Below are positions 34,603 to 46,460 of a stretch of 64,000 nucleotides of DNA, in pieces (positions within the stretch are counted from its first letter, which is position 1; the number at the start of each line of letters is the position of its first letter). The stretch comes from Enchytraeus crypticus (Eukaryota; Annelida; Clitellata; Enchytraeida; Enchytraeidae): positions 1,131,001 to 1,195,000 of the forward strand of contig CAJHZI010000743.1 in assembly GCA_905160935.1 (NCBI GenBank), given 5' to 3'. The notes under the pieces are model-generated. The model was not told the DNA's origin. It saw only the letters and a list, made by a program, of their open reading frames with translations, and did not search any database. Position numbers and translations under genes: made by a program.

Positions 34603-34675
34603 CGATCAATCAATCAATAAGAATTTAACGTCCGGTTCCTCGCTATAAGGCCATGTCAGGGGCGTCTATCGTTGC
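34603..34675 (-). mobile_element. SINE-2b copy with (TTGA)n-type tail
   Basis: atcaatcaatcaataagaat tail, then ttaacgtccggttcctcgct and gccatgtcaggggcgtct. Same subfamily as 49328 and 56118. Confidence 0.8.
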
Positions 34676-34961
34676 TACATAACTACAATTGAGTTTGGGC
34701 CAATAAACTGACAGTCAGCAAGTATCCTAAATTGCTTTGGTGACAAACCTACAGTATATGTATGTATCGTAATCATCATCAGCATCATCAATATTCCTAT
34801 AATATGAAGTCACATTGTTTCTTTAAACAATAGTCAATAGCAAATGCATAGAGATTAGAGATTTTTTATAACTTATTTGCATAAATTTAGCATTAACTCG
34901 TTCTTGTTTACGCGATAATTTAATAGAGTTTCTGCCTATAATAAACTAGCATTAACGTCAT

Positions 34962-35010
34962 TCAGCATTATCTTCCCTTTAATCCCAGTTTAACTAGGGT
35001 CGGGATACGA
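34962..35010 (-). mobile_element. LINE-D terminal fragment
   Basis: cttccctttaatcccagttt then aactagggtcgggatacgaa, the last bases of LINE-D. Confidence 0.7.
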
Positions 35011-35454
35011 AAGGACCTAGACTATGTATACTTAACATGAATCAATATTATTAATATTTTAATAAATTACAATTTATATATCAACAACGTAGTGTATTTT
35101 TCCTTGGACCATCTATTTTGTACTGGGTTTCGCTCTATTTAATTTCAAAGTTACGTCAAGTGTAACGCGACAGCTAATAACGAGAAGCGACTAGTATCAA
35201 CGTGAGCTAGTTCTTGCAGAAAGTGACGGGATTTTCCCATTTGTTTCTGTACAGGAGCGTTTTTCACATAGTTGAAGTGACCTGTGCCGTCCCAATATGA
35301 AGCCTCTAAGTTACTTGCAAGAAAATCATCAATGTGTATTTATTAAAGTTCGCTTATCCCTAATATATAAACAACGACCATTTATTTATTTAAATAAATG
35401 CATGTGGTATAAATAATTTTCCAACGTCAGAAAGATAGGTGAGCGATAGATAGG

Positions 35455-35534
35455 CTTCAGAAATTGCTACAAAATTTTCTAGCCCCGACCATAGCTAGAC
35501 AGGATTCAAGAGAAAAGAAGAAGATGATGATGAT
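35455..35534 (+). mobile_element. LINE-D terminal fragment (plus strand)
   Basis: ttcagaaattgctacaaaat, then ccccgaccatagctagacag and a GAA/GAT tail. It runs into the palindrome at 35535. Confidence 0.65.
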
Positions 35535-35572
35535 GAAGAAGATGACGATGAATCTTCATCGTCATCTTCTTC
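35535..35572. repeat. 38-base near-perfect palindrome
   Basis: 18-base arms (gaagaagatgacgatgaa and its exact complement) separated by TC. It begins inside the (GAT)n tail of a LINE-D copy. Confidence 0.93.
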
Positions 35573-35783
35573 TTAGCATGTATAGTAGCTTATAGACAAT
35601 TTAAACATAATATACTGAAATGTTTTACATAATTATTATAATTTTATTCAAATCCTCAGGCTATATAGTATATTACTTAAATCTAAAAATGTTCTTATAG
35701 TGTCATAGTCATAATTCTTCTTAAATATACAACCTTATGGACATTTTCACGTATTTATTCCTATATTGATCTGTAATCAATCT

Positions 35784-35915
35784 TCTGGTAAAGCTAATGT
35801 TAACGTCAGTTCCTCACTCGAAAGCGATGTCTGTGACGGGTGAGCCCAGGATTTGAACCCCGTACATACTGATCCGCGATCGAATATCTTACCGCTATCG
35901 CCAATGTCTCCAGCC
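35784..35915 (-). mobile_element. SINE-1 copy
   Basis: ggtaaagctaatgttaacgt tail, core and aggatttgaaccccgtacat. Near consensus. Confidence 0.92.
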
Positions 35916-37348
35916 AGTCTTCTATATTATTTAAGCTTCTTTGATATTCAGAGAAAATTACACTGAATTTGACAAATAAAAGTAACAAAAATTAAAATTT
36001 GCAACTTCAATCGAAATATCTATTTAATCTATTTAATTAACAGCATTATCTATTTAAGTTCTAAGCAAAGCGATTAATCCGCACAATAAATGATCCATGG
36101 TATCTTCATGTTCTCAAAGCAATTTGACGAGAGGAATGAAACATGGTGCCAATCCCGTCTAGCAGCGCCAGTGTAATGCAAACAACTTGTTTGACAACCT
36201 TTTTAAAATCTGACATCTCCTGCAACCAATTCATCTCAACCTGTCAACCTATCAGTTTAATTTTTTATCCTTTAGGTTTAAAACTAAAATCTTATAAATA
36301 AACGTCGCAAGAATTTTCGAATATTTGTCAAAGAAGAAAAATAACTTGTAGATTAAAGATCCACTGGGGTCGTCCGTCACTGTTCACTCCTTCGAGAGAT
36401 GACACGGACGTTAACATCGTCTTTAAGCTTTGTTTAGATTAAAGCACAACTCTTTATGGTACATGTATATAATACTCTTTCTCATCTGTTCGTTATTGAG
36501 ATGAGGTAAAATGTTTTGCAAGTAAAATTCAATTCAGCCTTGAAAATATGATCAGGGTAGATACCCTAGACCTCTACAAGAAACACAGCTACTTCCATCC
36601 TAAATCTTGCATAATTGGTATTCAAAATTATATATCTGTCTTAAGGTACGTTCAATTAACGGGCAGTTATAGCTCAATATTCACTAGGTTTAGCTATCAT
36701 TACTATTAAAGGTTAAACTATCACTGAAGGCTCCGTTTCAAATGTCTGGACTTCACGACGAGGACCTCGAATGGCTATTCAAATGAAAACTTCCAAAGCT
36801 CTCACAGGTTAGATGCATTATCGAAGACAGCTAAATAAATAATATATCCGTCGAAATTGTTTAATAAAGCTAAAAAGGTTCTCATTGCCTCTTTCAGCTT
36901 CTGACTATTCGCTTCATAGACAATACACTAAAAGCTTTCTTTTTCTACAGAGGCCCGGACGGAATACAACTATGACACCTCTTATTCTGAAGCTTTCGAG
37001 CTGCAACTCGACTGGCAATAATTACCAATCTATTTGAAGTAACAGTGTACTTGCAACCTGATATTCTACTACTGTATATGTAAAATCGATTCTAGCATTT
37101 TGCGTGAGTCAATTTTAAAATATTTGCTGTGTATCAACTTCAGCCAAATAAGTAACGTTTATACGTGTAAGTAAAAATTCTTTATATATGACAAGTAGAT
37201 AAAACAGTCAGTGTTAGAGCTATCGTAAAGCCTACATTACTCTGAGATATAATGTATAGTAGTTCTTTGATGCTTTTAACAAAAACCTCCTTATCTATTT
37301 AGATGCTTTTAACGTGATAATATATTAACCGTATTTCCCTAGTTATGT
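35916..37348. other. mostly unassigned; decayed SINE core
   Basis: At 36368-36420 (plus strand), gtcgtccgtcactgttcact then cacggacgttaacatc looks like a degraded SINE-1 core. No gene seen in the rest. Confidence 0.35.
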
Positions 37349-37605
37349 CCGGCCCACTGAAAAATAGAACAACCGTTAAATGCACGTATCGTAGGAGACA
37401 ACTACTGCACGTAAGAACCGAGGAATGCATAGGGAAAGCGTCTAATAAGCCATATTTTTAAAGCCTTAAAGTACAATAAAGTGTCAATGAGACGTGTCCT
37501 TATATGAAAGTATCAACAAGTAGATCGATGGATTGCTCCTATTGACATACTAATAAGAATGTGTACCTTGGAATTGCCATTTGCGGTAGACTAGAGAGAG
37601 AATAA
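37349..37605 (+). mobile_element. family C copy
   Basis: actgaaaaatagaacaaccg, tgcacgtatcgtaggagaca, gtgtaccttggaattgccat and gcggtagactagagagagaa, in the family order. Confidence 0.7.
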
Positions 37606-38192
37606 TTTTTGCTGTTTTATCATCTGAGTTAGTCGTCTCTTTAAAAGCTCTTCCAATTTTCAATTTGAATCTTAAGTTTGTATGATTCAGCATATGGAAT
37701 GCATGACTAGGCATTTCTAACAACAGCAGATAATTGATTAAATCATATAACCAGACGCTTTCTTATTAAAAATCCATTTAATTTAAGGCAGCGAATAAGA
37801 AAGCCTCTCACGTTACTTCTAAAGGTTTATATTCTAAGCAAACTATTTGAAGACATAAACTTAAGCCTTAATGTGTACCTTTATGATAAAATAAAGTGGA
37901 ATATAGTATAACCAAATGTTTCTAAATATATCGTGAAAGCGATTAATGCTATTCATTATGTTATACAATGAAGCAATTTTTATAGTAACTATACACTATA
38001 ATTAATCGGAGCTGTAAATTGAACACCGGTACAAACAGTAATAACTTTTATAATTAGCAGCCATTAAAGGTCACAAAAGCACGATAAACGTTTACATTGT
38101 AAAAATAGTTCTAACTTGAGTAAAAAACGACTTTAATGAGTTAAAGCAGTACAAAACTGATTTCACCCTCCTATGTATGCGAACGCCGCATA
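37606..38192. other. unassigned
   Basis: Nothing recognised. Confidence 0.35.
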
Positions 38193-38260
38193 ATGCTAAA
38201 GCTAATATTAAATAATGTTAGTCAGTTTCCTCACTCGAAGGCGATGTCAATGACGGCGAG
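38193..38260 (-). mobile_element. SINE-1 3' half
   Basis: Tail and core (gtcagtttcctcactcgaag, gcgatgtcaatgacggcgag). The tRNA head is absent, giving the usual 5' truncation. Confidence 0.85.
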
Positions 38261-38704
38261 TAATGGCAACAGCAATGAGTTAGGACAATACGAGATAGCT
38301 ACACATGTGATTTGAATGACTTTTAATTGATCGTTGATATGCTCATGACGTAGGAAGATTGAAAATATGGCGACCATTTCCACATTGAGCTTAGTATCTT
38401 TTATACAGATGAGCTCCAGGTATAAATGAGATTAATATGAGTTTAGTCTGCTTCATTTTGAATGTGTTATATAATTAAATGAACATTTATAAAATATTGA
38501 TATGCTAAATCTAAATATGTAAATTATTCGGCTTAATAGGATCGCTTTTATATGGTAATTTAAAAATGCTGTAATCGATCAATTCTGTATATGGCAACAA
38601 TAACCAACAAATTTCAGCTTTTGTCAGTGGTCTGGAAACAAATGTTTTAATTGCTGATTTCACAGCATACCTATAATTAAAATGAATCTATGAATCTCAT
38701 ATAG

Positions 38705-39085
38705 GCTACGTGTATATGCATACATATATACATGTATATATATAATACGCATAATATGCATACATATATACATGTATATATATATAGTACATATATACGT
38801 ACGTACGTACGTAAGTATGTATGTATGTATGTACATGTATGTATGTATGTATGTATGTATGTATGTATGTATGTATGTATGTATGTATGTATGTACATGT
38901 ATGTATGTATATATGTACATGTATGTATGTATGTATGTATGTATATATGTGTGCATATGTGCATGTATATATATATATATGTACGTAAATATTTATGCAT
39001 GTATGTATGCATGTATATATGCATGTTTGTATGTATGTATCTATATATCTTTATGTGCATGCACACGTATATGGTATGTACGTAA
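38705..39085. repeat. (ATGT)n-rich microsatellite
   Basis: About 380 bases of ATGT/ATAC tetranucleotides with TATA patches. Met-Tyr-Val/Cys and Thr-Tyr-Ile-His frames on both strands are artefacts. Confidence 0.95.
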
Positions 39086-39879
39086 ATATGTAGGTATGCT
39101 TGTAGGTATGAATCTCTCTCAGTATAATTCAATAAATACTCCAAAGCTGGCAAATGTAATCAATCAAATTCGAAAGAGATGACAATACCCTTTAACAATC
39201 AGTACAAAGATGCAGTCTGTAATTCGTGAACTATGTAATTAGACACTTTAGGTATGTATGACTGCTAGAATATAACCTTGTATTTAAATAGAAAAAAACT
39301 TTCAATGAGTAGTTATCCACGATTCACTTTTTCGCATTGTGAAGCACTTTCTATAGTTTTGTTTCTTCAATCAATATTGACTTAGCTCACTAAACTTTAC
39401 TTAGCTCAATTTCTATAATTCAGAAATATATATTTTTGATTTCGAATGTTCATTTGCCAGCTCTGGTCATTAGAGAAACTCTTGAATCGAAAATAGTCTA
39501 TTGTCTGGCAATCAAACGTTTTACTCTACAGGTATTTAGTACGGCAATATAATTTGTTTGTAATTTAGACTTTACTAGTTGTTATTTATCATATCACCGC
39601 ACTGAGGTTAGATACTCTTGCCAAATTCTTCGCAATTTTAAGTAGATATAATGGTTTTATTTTGGAAGGGCACTAAGCGATTGCGCTGAAAAGACTAGAA
39701 TATGTTATACACTGCTGATGTCCGGCAATATGTGATTGACACACACATACATATACAAATAAGGAAAACATGCATTCTTTGATGATAATGTCATTAAACA
39801 TAGTAACTACTACTACTACACATGCATACATGCGCACAAGCACACACATGCGCATAAACACAAACACAAGCACCCAAAC
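39086..39879. other. unassigned
   Basis: Nothing recognised apart from CA-rich sequence near 39820-39880 that leads into the minisatellite. Confidence 0.35.
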
Positions 39880-40472
39880 ACACTCTGACATACACAAACA
39901 CTCTGAGACACACACAAACACTCTGAGACACACACAAACACTCTGACACACACACAAACACTCTGACACACACACAAACACTCTGACACACACACAAACA
40001 CTATGACACACACACAAACACTCTGAGACACACACAACACTCTGAGATACACACAAACATTATGACACACACACAAACACTCTGAGACACACACAAACAC
40101 TCTGAGACACACACAAACACTCTGAGACACATACAAACACTCTGACACACACACAAACACTCTGAGACACACACAAACACTCTGAGACACAAACAAACAC
40201 TCTGAGACACACACAAACACTATGAGACACACACAAACACTCTGAGACACACACAAACACTCTGACACACACACAAACACTCTGACACACACACAGACAC
40301 TCTGACACACACACAAACACTCTGACACACACACAAACACTCTGAGACACACACAAACACTCTGAGACACACACAAACACTCTGAGACACACACAAACAC
40401 TCTGAGACACACACAAACGCTCTGACACACGCACAAACACTCTGAGACACACACAAACACTCTGAGACACAT
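39880..40472. repeat. 20-bp minisatellite, about 29 units
   Basis: Unit actctgagacacacacaaac with a G/C variant at one site (gagac versus gacac). One unit is 19 bp (near 40021). Because 20 is not a multiple of 3 and the minus strand lacks stops, all three minus frames are open as Cys-Val-Ser repeats. Confidence 0.97.
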
Positions 40473-41577
40473 AACCGAGAACTGAAGAGCAATATTTATT
40501 TCATAAGTTTTCTTAGGTAATTAAAATCATTAAAATGTTATTTAAGTTTTTGTACTGATTCGTAATCACAAATAATTATGATTATTGAAAGTATATAAAA
40601 AAATCTATGAGAGCTGTCGATGGTCATAAATGAACAATCATAAAACAGTCAATAGTCATAAAATTACAAATACGAGATCCTCTACCTGTTTAGAAATTAC
40701 AAATATACAGAATGGCAAATATGATAAATTCCTACCACTGAAATTTGAAAAAGTTATGAGAATGATGGATATGTCCTGTTGTTTGAAAGCCAGATAATTG
40801 CACAACACTAAGCTATTTTTGATATATACACAATACAACAAGTATCTGACGGTTCCTCACTGGAAGATCAGGGACTTCCAAAGCGGAACCTTCACCTACA
40901 TCCAGTCCTTCACCACCAAAGCGGACTTGGAAAAGCAATATAAGGTAGTAGTTTGCGGTTGGTGCCAGTTATACTGAAATCTTGAAATTACCATCTAAAT
41001 CCTTATCTGCGCTCTCAAATGAAGACAATATAGAGACAAGACCCAAATAATATTAATAACAATCTATACCAGTTTGCAGCTTAAGTATCCGCTTTTTATC
41101 CCTTTGCCTTTTTAAATCCCATTTTATCCTATTTGATCGCTTTTTTATTCCAAATTATCCTTCAGATCACCAAATCTCGTTCTGCAAACATTGCAATTAG
41201 TTTTAGATTGGCAAACATTTTCAATATTTCAATTTTACTGCAGCAAAATAAATACTGATTTTATATAGTTCATGCAAGAAACAAAGGTTTAAAAATTGCA
41301 GTTTTTACTGAGCTCAGAAAAGCTGAGTCTCTGTTGAAAGCCTTCGAATAAACTCCAGGTACTTACGAAGTCGTAGCACGAGATATATAATTATATTGAT
41401 CACTTGAAATACAGGTGTTAGTAAAAGAAAAACATCAGTTCAGTATATCACTTGCTCATAATCTATGTTTTGTGCTTAGCTATTGGTGAAAGTGCTGGTT
41501 TATAAAATTCTGTACATGAAGTGATGAGGAATATAGGCCAATACTTGAATGCGAATTTATGTTGCGAGAAAGACGGA
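40473..41577. other. mostly unassigned; decayed SINE core
   Basis: tctgacggttcctcactgga then agatcagggacttcc (40845-40882) resembles a SINE-2b core. No gene seen in the rest. Confidence 0.35.
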
Positions 41578-41675
41578 TTGACAGAGAAAGAGAGAGCGTG
41601 TGTGAGAGAGAGCGTGAAGGTGAGAGAGAGAGAGCGAGGGAGAGAAAGAGGAAGAGAGAGAGAGAGATAGACAAA
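41578..41675. repeat. (GA)n-rich sequence
   Basis: Interrupted GA with GCGTGTG insertions. Confidence 0.93.
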
Positions 41676-43004
41676 GACCTAAATAGAAAGAGTGACAGAT
41701 TAAAAAAGTATAAGATTAAAGAATTAAGTCGGTGAAAAAAGATTTGTAGTCTTCAATCATTTCTAATGTGTAATGGTAGTAAAGAAACATGAGTATTGAA
41801 TTTTCAGTAACTTAGCACAGAATTATTTTCTAAATAAAACACCCCTATCATTATTCAGATATAGACTATAGCTAGAATTCCCTATATTTGCTAACTACTA
41901 TGATCCCAATTCCATTTCCCAAAATGTGTATTATCTAAATAAATTATTTTGATAATCACGAAAACTTCTCGCTAATATCTATCGATAGACGCGTAAAAGG
42001 CAAATTTTAGTTTCAACCAGTACACAACTTTATTCGCCAATAAGTAAAAGTAAAGCTTTTATTTTTGTACAGAATTTGATGCTGGCAAAAGAAAATCAAA
42101 CCTACTTTAGGAAGGAAAACGAGAGCGCAAGGATATTTTTTTTACGCCTTTAGAGTTACTGCTGAAGCAGTCTATGGTAGTAAGATGTTGTCAACTTTAC
42201 CTAGCTTTCAGAAACACAATACTACGAAGGTATTGTATGTGCAGTTATAATCAGCTATCAAGGATGTATCTAACATATATAAAGTTATTAGTTTGATTCT
42301 AACAGTTGAACAAGTGGCGATAAGACGCAAGCAACGTCAGAGTCAAAACTGTCAGTAAACATTTGTTAAATTATTGCATCTCATTTCATTGCAACTTATT
42401 GATTTATTGATTGATTGAATTATATTCTAATAGATTTACCGTTTGAGTGACTGATTGATTGATAAAATTACTGACTGACTGACACACTGATCGATTAATC
42501 GATTACTTGATTTAATAACTAACTTGGTTGAATGAACTTATCTTTTCATCACATGTATTTTTACTTTAATAGTGAACAGATTGGTAAAATCATATAATAT
42601 TATGCTAGCAATATAGTACTATATGCCGCATTATATAATGCATATTTTGTTGGCACTTAGACTTTTTATGCCTAATTATGACGTAAAGTTACGCATTTAA
42701 TCACAACTTAGCTCTAATGAAATCACTTGAACGGCAGGCTAGAGTGGTTAAGAGGGATTAAGTGGTCTGACGATATGTAACATATTAGCTTGACGGTGTC
42801 TACAATATAAATTATTCTGCGAAAATGTCGCTTATCCTTTATGTTAACTTAACTCACTGAGCGCATGAGTTCGATCCGAGAAAACTGAAAATAGTTCACA
42901 TGCTTAGAGCAAGCAAGAACAGGTTAATGCAGATATTGAGAAATTTACGAGAGTAATATAGAAATTATAAAATTTTCACAGCAAAAGCTTCACAGTAACA
43001 CAAA
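41676..43004. other. unassigned; TGAT/TGAC-rich patch
   Basis: At 42405-42515, loose TGAT and TGAC tetranucleotides. Nothing else recognised. Confidence 0.35.
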
Positions 43005-43122
43005 ATGATAACCGATTATGAAGAAAAAACGATTATAATCATTTATTCTAAATGATAATCGTTTATGAAGAAATAATCGTTTTATTTCAAATGATAATTG
43101 TTTTTGAACAAATAATGGCTTT
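43005..43122. repeat. short degenerate tandem repeat
   Basis: About three units around aaatgataatcgtttatgaa with partial inverted symmetry (cgattataatcatttattct). Confidence 0.65.
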
Positions 43123-43125
43123 CTC

Positions 43126-43848
43126 ACTCAACTGTTTGATGAGATTGATTTGTATTATTTGTGTATTGCAGGCACTGTGAAGGAAAATAATCTGGGGGGG
43201 ATCGTGTTTTCAGGGGGCAATCCCCCAGGCTGAGGGTTTTTCCCTCCTACTCGTTAAATGTTAAAAGAGGTCGTGCAGTCACAAAAAACATCGTCCGAAT
43301 AACAATCCCTTAACAATGCATGATATCAACAAATTCCAGGAATAATAGTGGTAACAGGCATGGGCAAATCGCTCTATTGAATATAGGAATAGCTCTGCAG
43401 TATTAGGCTATCTTTAACAATTGTCAAATAGCAAAGCTAACAATGTAATTTAGACATGGCTGATAATGCGCAATGTAATATGGATTCAAGTACTAGCGCG
43501 TTCAATATTAACTCTGTAAAAATTTATTATCTGACCTTCGCAGATAACGATGTATCTATTTGTGCCAAATTATACATGTCTATGCTTGCTTCCGTTAAAA
43601 TAAATTACATAAACATACTATATATATACATTTATTATATATATATATATATATTTATATACATTATATTTATATAATATTGTTGAACATTATAACATTT
43701 ATGTATAGACAAGAATGCGCTATAGTTTAATTATTCAATCAATCAATCAATTATTCATCATTTTAATTATTCTTGCTGGAGAACTGCTTGCAATGAGGGT
43801 AATTACTAGCAACATCATTATCTAAAATGAGAATTAATGGAGGCATAG
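43126..43848. other. unassigned; G-run and TA patches
   Basis: A seven-G run with a short palindrome cagggggcaatcccccag near 43192-43231. TATA-rich at 43618-43680. Confidence 0.35.
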
Positions 43849-43887
43849 CGGCTGGACTATTGCCGAATTGTCGCAATGGTCCAGCCG
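43849..43887. repeat. hairpin with 15-bp stem
   Basis: cggctggac pairs with gtccagccg and inner attgc pairs with gcaat, with one T/G mismatch between them and a 9-base loop. Much more G+C than the surroundings. Confidence 0.85.
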
Positions 43888-44269
43888 ATACTGTTTGTCA
43901 TTATTCCTCGAAATAAATTCACTCGATAAATCGATCATAAAGTCAGTTCAGTGAAGAGATTTTGGATTCGGCACAAAGTGCAGTCCGAAATAAATGTAAA
44001 GTGTACAAATAACATTATGGCCATCAGGATAGCATGCATTCAGTGTGCTAATAAAAGCAGTACGAATAGTAAAATCCCAAATAAAGATCTGTGGAAAATC
44101 TGCAGAATTGTTATCGCCGCACATCATGAGGTTCTACAGTTAAGATCTTTCATCCTCAATTCAATCATCAATCATGAAAGATAATAGTAATATATACATG
44201 CAAATATATATGATTTTTAATTTTAAAATATTAAGAAAATATATAGGCCTACATGTAAAGTAAGTAAAC
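43888..44269. other. unassigned
   Basis: The 77-codon plus frame at 43951 has no recognised product and no codon signal I can defend. Confidence 0.3.
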
Positions 44270-44510
44270 ACGTATTATAGTGAAATGATCAACTATATTG
44301 ATGATGTCTATCGCTTTTGCTGTCACATGTTTAAACCGTTAGGCAATATAATCCATTTTCTGCATAACCAGTCTAGTAAATGTCCGAGATTTTACTCCCA
44401 GATCAGCGCGGCTGGGAATCGAGTCCTCGAGAATTCAATTCACCTCAGGATCTGTCGTCTAAAACTTCATGACGTTACCCCAACGTTATTGAGACATTTA
44501 TAATTTCTAG
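44270..44510 (+). repeat. family E dispersed repeat, copy 2
   Basis: Collinear with 13560-13815: tatagtgaaatgatcaacta, aaaccgttaggcaatataat, cagtctagtaaatgtccgag, aattcacctcaggatctgtc, ttattgagacatttataatt. The 72-codon frame within it is not conserved in copy 1. Confidence 0.75.
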
Positions 44511-44699
44511 ACATACGTTTTATTTAACGTATGTTTATTTACATTATGTATATACAGATATGTACAGTATATGTAGAAGAATATACATATAGCTTAATCA
44601 TAAAGAGCAGATTAAATAACTCTTGCATCAAATGAATATCATAATATAAAGCTGTATTATTTAAAAGTCGTGCGAAAGATTGAAAATGGTTCTAATATA

Positions 44700-44890
44700 C
44701 AGGGTGAGTAAAAAAAAGTGATAACACCTGCAAAAAGTTTGAATTTCTCAGGCTATTGTAAATAGTTTCAAAGCAAAGTTTTACCAATTACTAAAGGACT
44801 AATTGTTGATGGGGTGGCCAATTTTCATCCATTGTAATCTATGAATTGGCCAGATATTCAAGTTTCAGCAGAGCAACCCCCCATTTTTTA
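44700..44890 (+). repeat. left terminal inverted repeat of the mariner element
   Basis: Starts cagggtgagtaaaaaaaagt just after TA (44698-44699) and pairs over about 180 bp with 45465-45644, unusually long for the superfamily. Confidence 0.9.
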
Positions 44891-45421
44891 CCTAAAAATG
44901 GCGTTGGCTACAACGGCAAGGACAAATTGCACTTCATTGGCGAGAAGGAAAAGGTGACCCCTCAGTATTACGTCAATACTTTACTTTCCGAGCTGTTTGA
45001 TGATTGCTATGCTCTTCTACCAAATGGTTTCATCTTTCAGTTGGATGATTCTCCGACTCAAGCATCTCGTCGTGCACAGGAATGGATCTGCGAGAGAAAC
45101 CCGTATTTAATCAAGAAGAATGAATGGCCTCCAAAGTCTCCCGATCAAAATCCTCTGGATTACCATGTCTGGGGAACCATGCTGCATCTCTCTCAGAAAC
45201 ACCAGTCGAAGCCTAAAAACAAGGTAGAACTGCAGGAAGTGCTACCTACCATCAATTTGGGTGGGACTGCCCCAAACTGGAATCAACAAGGCTGTCCTAG
45301 AGTTCCGAAAGCTGCTGCAGTCCTGAAAAGCAACTGGAAGAAAGCATATCGAATAGGCAGTAATGCTAGCAGACACAACTGGTTCTTTCTGAACCAGCAC
45401 AACGACCCTTTTCAGAGCTAA
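44846..45421 (+). pseudogene. truncated transposase, DD37D-type catalytic half
   Basis: A 191-codon frame whose first 17 or so codons lie in TIR sequence. Family resemblance starts at NGVGYNGKDKLHFIGEKEKV (residues 18-37). The second catalytic Asp is D67 in FIFQLDDSPTQASRRAQEW. The third acid is D105 in WPPKSPDQNPLDYHVWG, giving 37 residues between them (DD37D, as in maT-like elements). The DNA-binding HTH domains and the first catalytic Asp are missing. It cannot transpose, though the frame is still open, so the deletion is fairly recent or the element was mobilised in trans. Confidence 0.9.
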
Positions 45422-45464
45422 AATATAAATAAAATGAAATTAAATTTGTATTTACAGTACGTTC

Positions 45465-45644
45465 AAAAATGGTGGGTTGCTCTGCTGAAACTTTCATAAT
45501 TGGCCAATCTATATAAGATGAAAATTGGCCACCTCGTCAGAAATTAGTCCTTTAGTATTTGGTAAAAGTTTGATTTGAAAATATTAACAATAGCCTGAGA
45601 TATTCAAACTTTTTGCAGGTGTTATCACTTTTTTACTCACCCTG
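45465..45644 (+). repeat. right terminal inverted repeat of the mariner element
   Basis: Ends gtgttatcacttttttactc then accctg, followed by TA. The inner part, gggttgctctgctgaaactt, mirrors the left TIR. Confidence 0.9.
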
Positions 45645-45886
45645 TACATGCAATGTATTGCAGTGCATGAAGATACAAGCACACTTTAGACAGTTAAGAA
45701 TGTCAAGCCTGAAATATCGAAAATGTATGAAAATTGTTGCAGTTAATTGATTCAATTGCGAGCTTCTCCAATTCTTCATCTCAGGACTAAAACTGAGTTT
45801 GTTTTTAGTTTTATTTTCCTAAATGATATCAGTGACGATAGATTCAAAATGGAAACTCTTACTAATATTCTGTTTTAAACCAAACT

Positions 45887-46115
45887 CATCATCATCATCA
45901 TCATCATCATCTTCCCTTAAATCCCAGTTTAACCAGGGTCGGGATTCGAATAGACTTTCTCCACTCCTCTCTGTCCCACACCATATCATCAGTCAATCCC
46001 TATTTCTCATGTCCTTCTTAATTACCGCATCCCAAGTCAACTGTGGTCTACCTCTCTCTAGATTAACATCCAGTTCTTCCCTCCAAACTCTCAAACTTGA
46101 CATTCTTAACTGTCT
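45887..46115 (-). mobile_element. LINE-D 3' end with (GAT)n tail, best copy
   Basis: The minus strand reads DVNLERGRPQLTWDAVIKKD then MRNRD, after which the frame breaks. GRPxxTWxxxIxKD is the classic C-terminal motif of RTE/Jockey-type ORF2 proteins. The 3' end (cctggttaaactgggattta, agggaagatgatgatgatga) carries the GAT tail. Confidence 0.82.
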
Positions 46116-46130
46116 GAAGTTTTAAACCAA

Positions 46131-46460
46131 ACTGATAGTGAAAAATGATAACTGATAGTGTCACTGATAATTGATAGTGCCACTAATAACTGATAGTGCC
46201 TCTGATAACTGATAGTGCAACAGACAACTGATAGTGCCACTAATAGCTGATAGTGTTACTGATAACTGATAGTGCCACTGATAATTGATAGTGCCACTTA
46301 TATCTGATTGTGCCACCAATAGCTGATAGTGCCTCTGATAATTGATGGTGCCACTAATAACTGATGGTACCACTGATAACTGATAGTGCCACTAATAACT
46401 GATAGTGCCACTGATAACAGATAGCGCCACTGGTAACTTACATGTATAGTGCCACTAATA
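46131..46460. repeat. 19-bp minisatellite, about 17 units
   Basis: Unit tgataactgatagtgccac with many single-base variants. Three units make 57 bases, so the minus strand stays open as a 19-residue periodic peptide. Not a gene. Confidence 0.95.

Larger units (their letters stand above)
44700..45644 (+). mobile_element. Tc1/mariner-type element, internally deleted
   Basis: 945 bp between TA dinucleotides (44698-44699 and 45645-45646), the standard target duplication. Long TIRs flank a single frame holding only the C-terminal half of the transposase. Autonomous members should encode about 340 residues, so this is a deletion derivative that would depend on a transposase made elsewhere. Confidence 0.92.

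Noticed and set aside
38660-39182. Tyr/Ile/His- and Met/Tyr/Val-rich frames on both strands
   Set aside because: Encoded by the ATGT/ATAC tetranucleotide repeat.
39673-40492. Several Cys/Val/Ser-rich minus-strand reading frames up to 218 codons
   Set aside because: All are translations of one 20-bp minisatellite in different frames, with no start context, domain or splice support.
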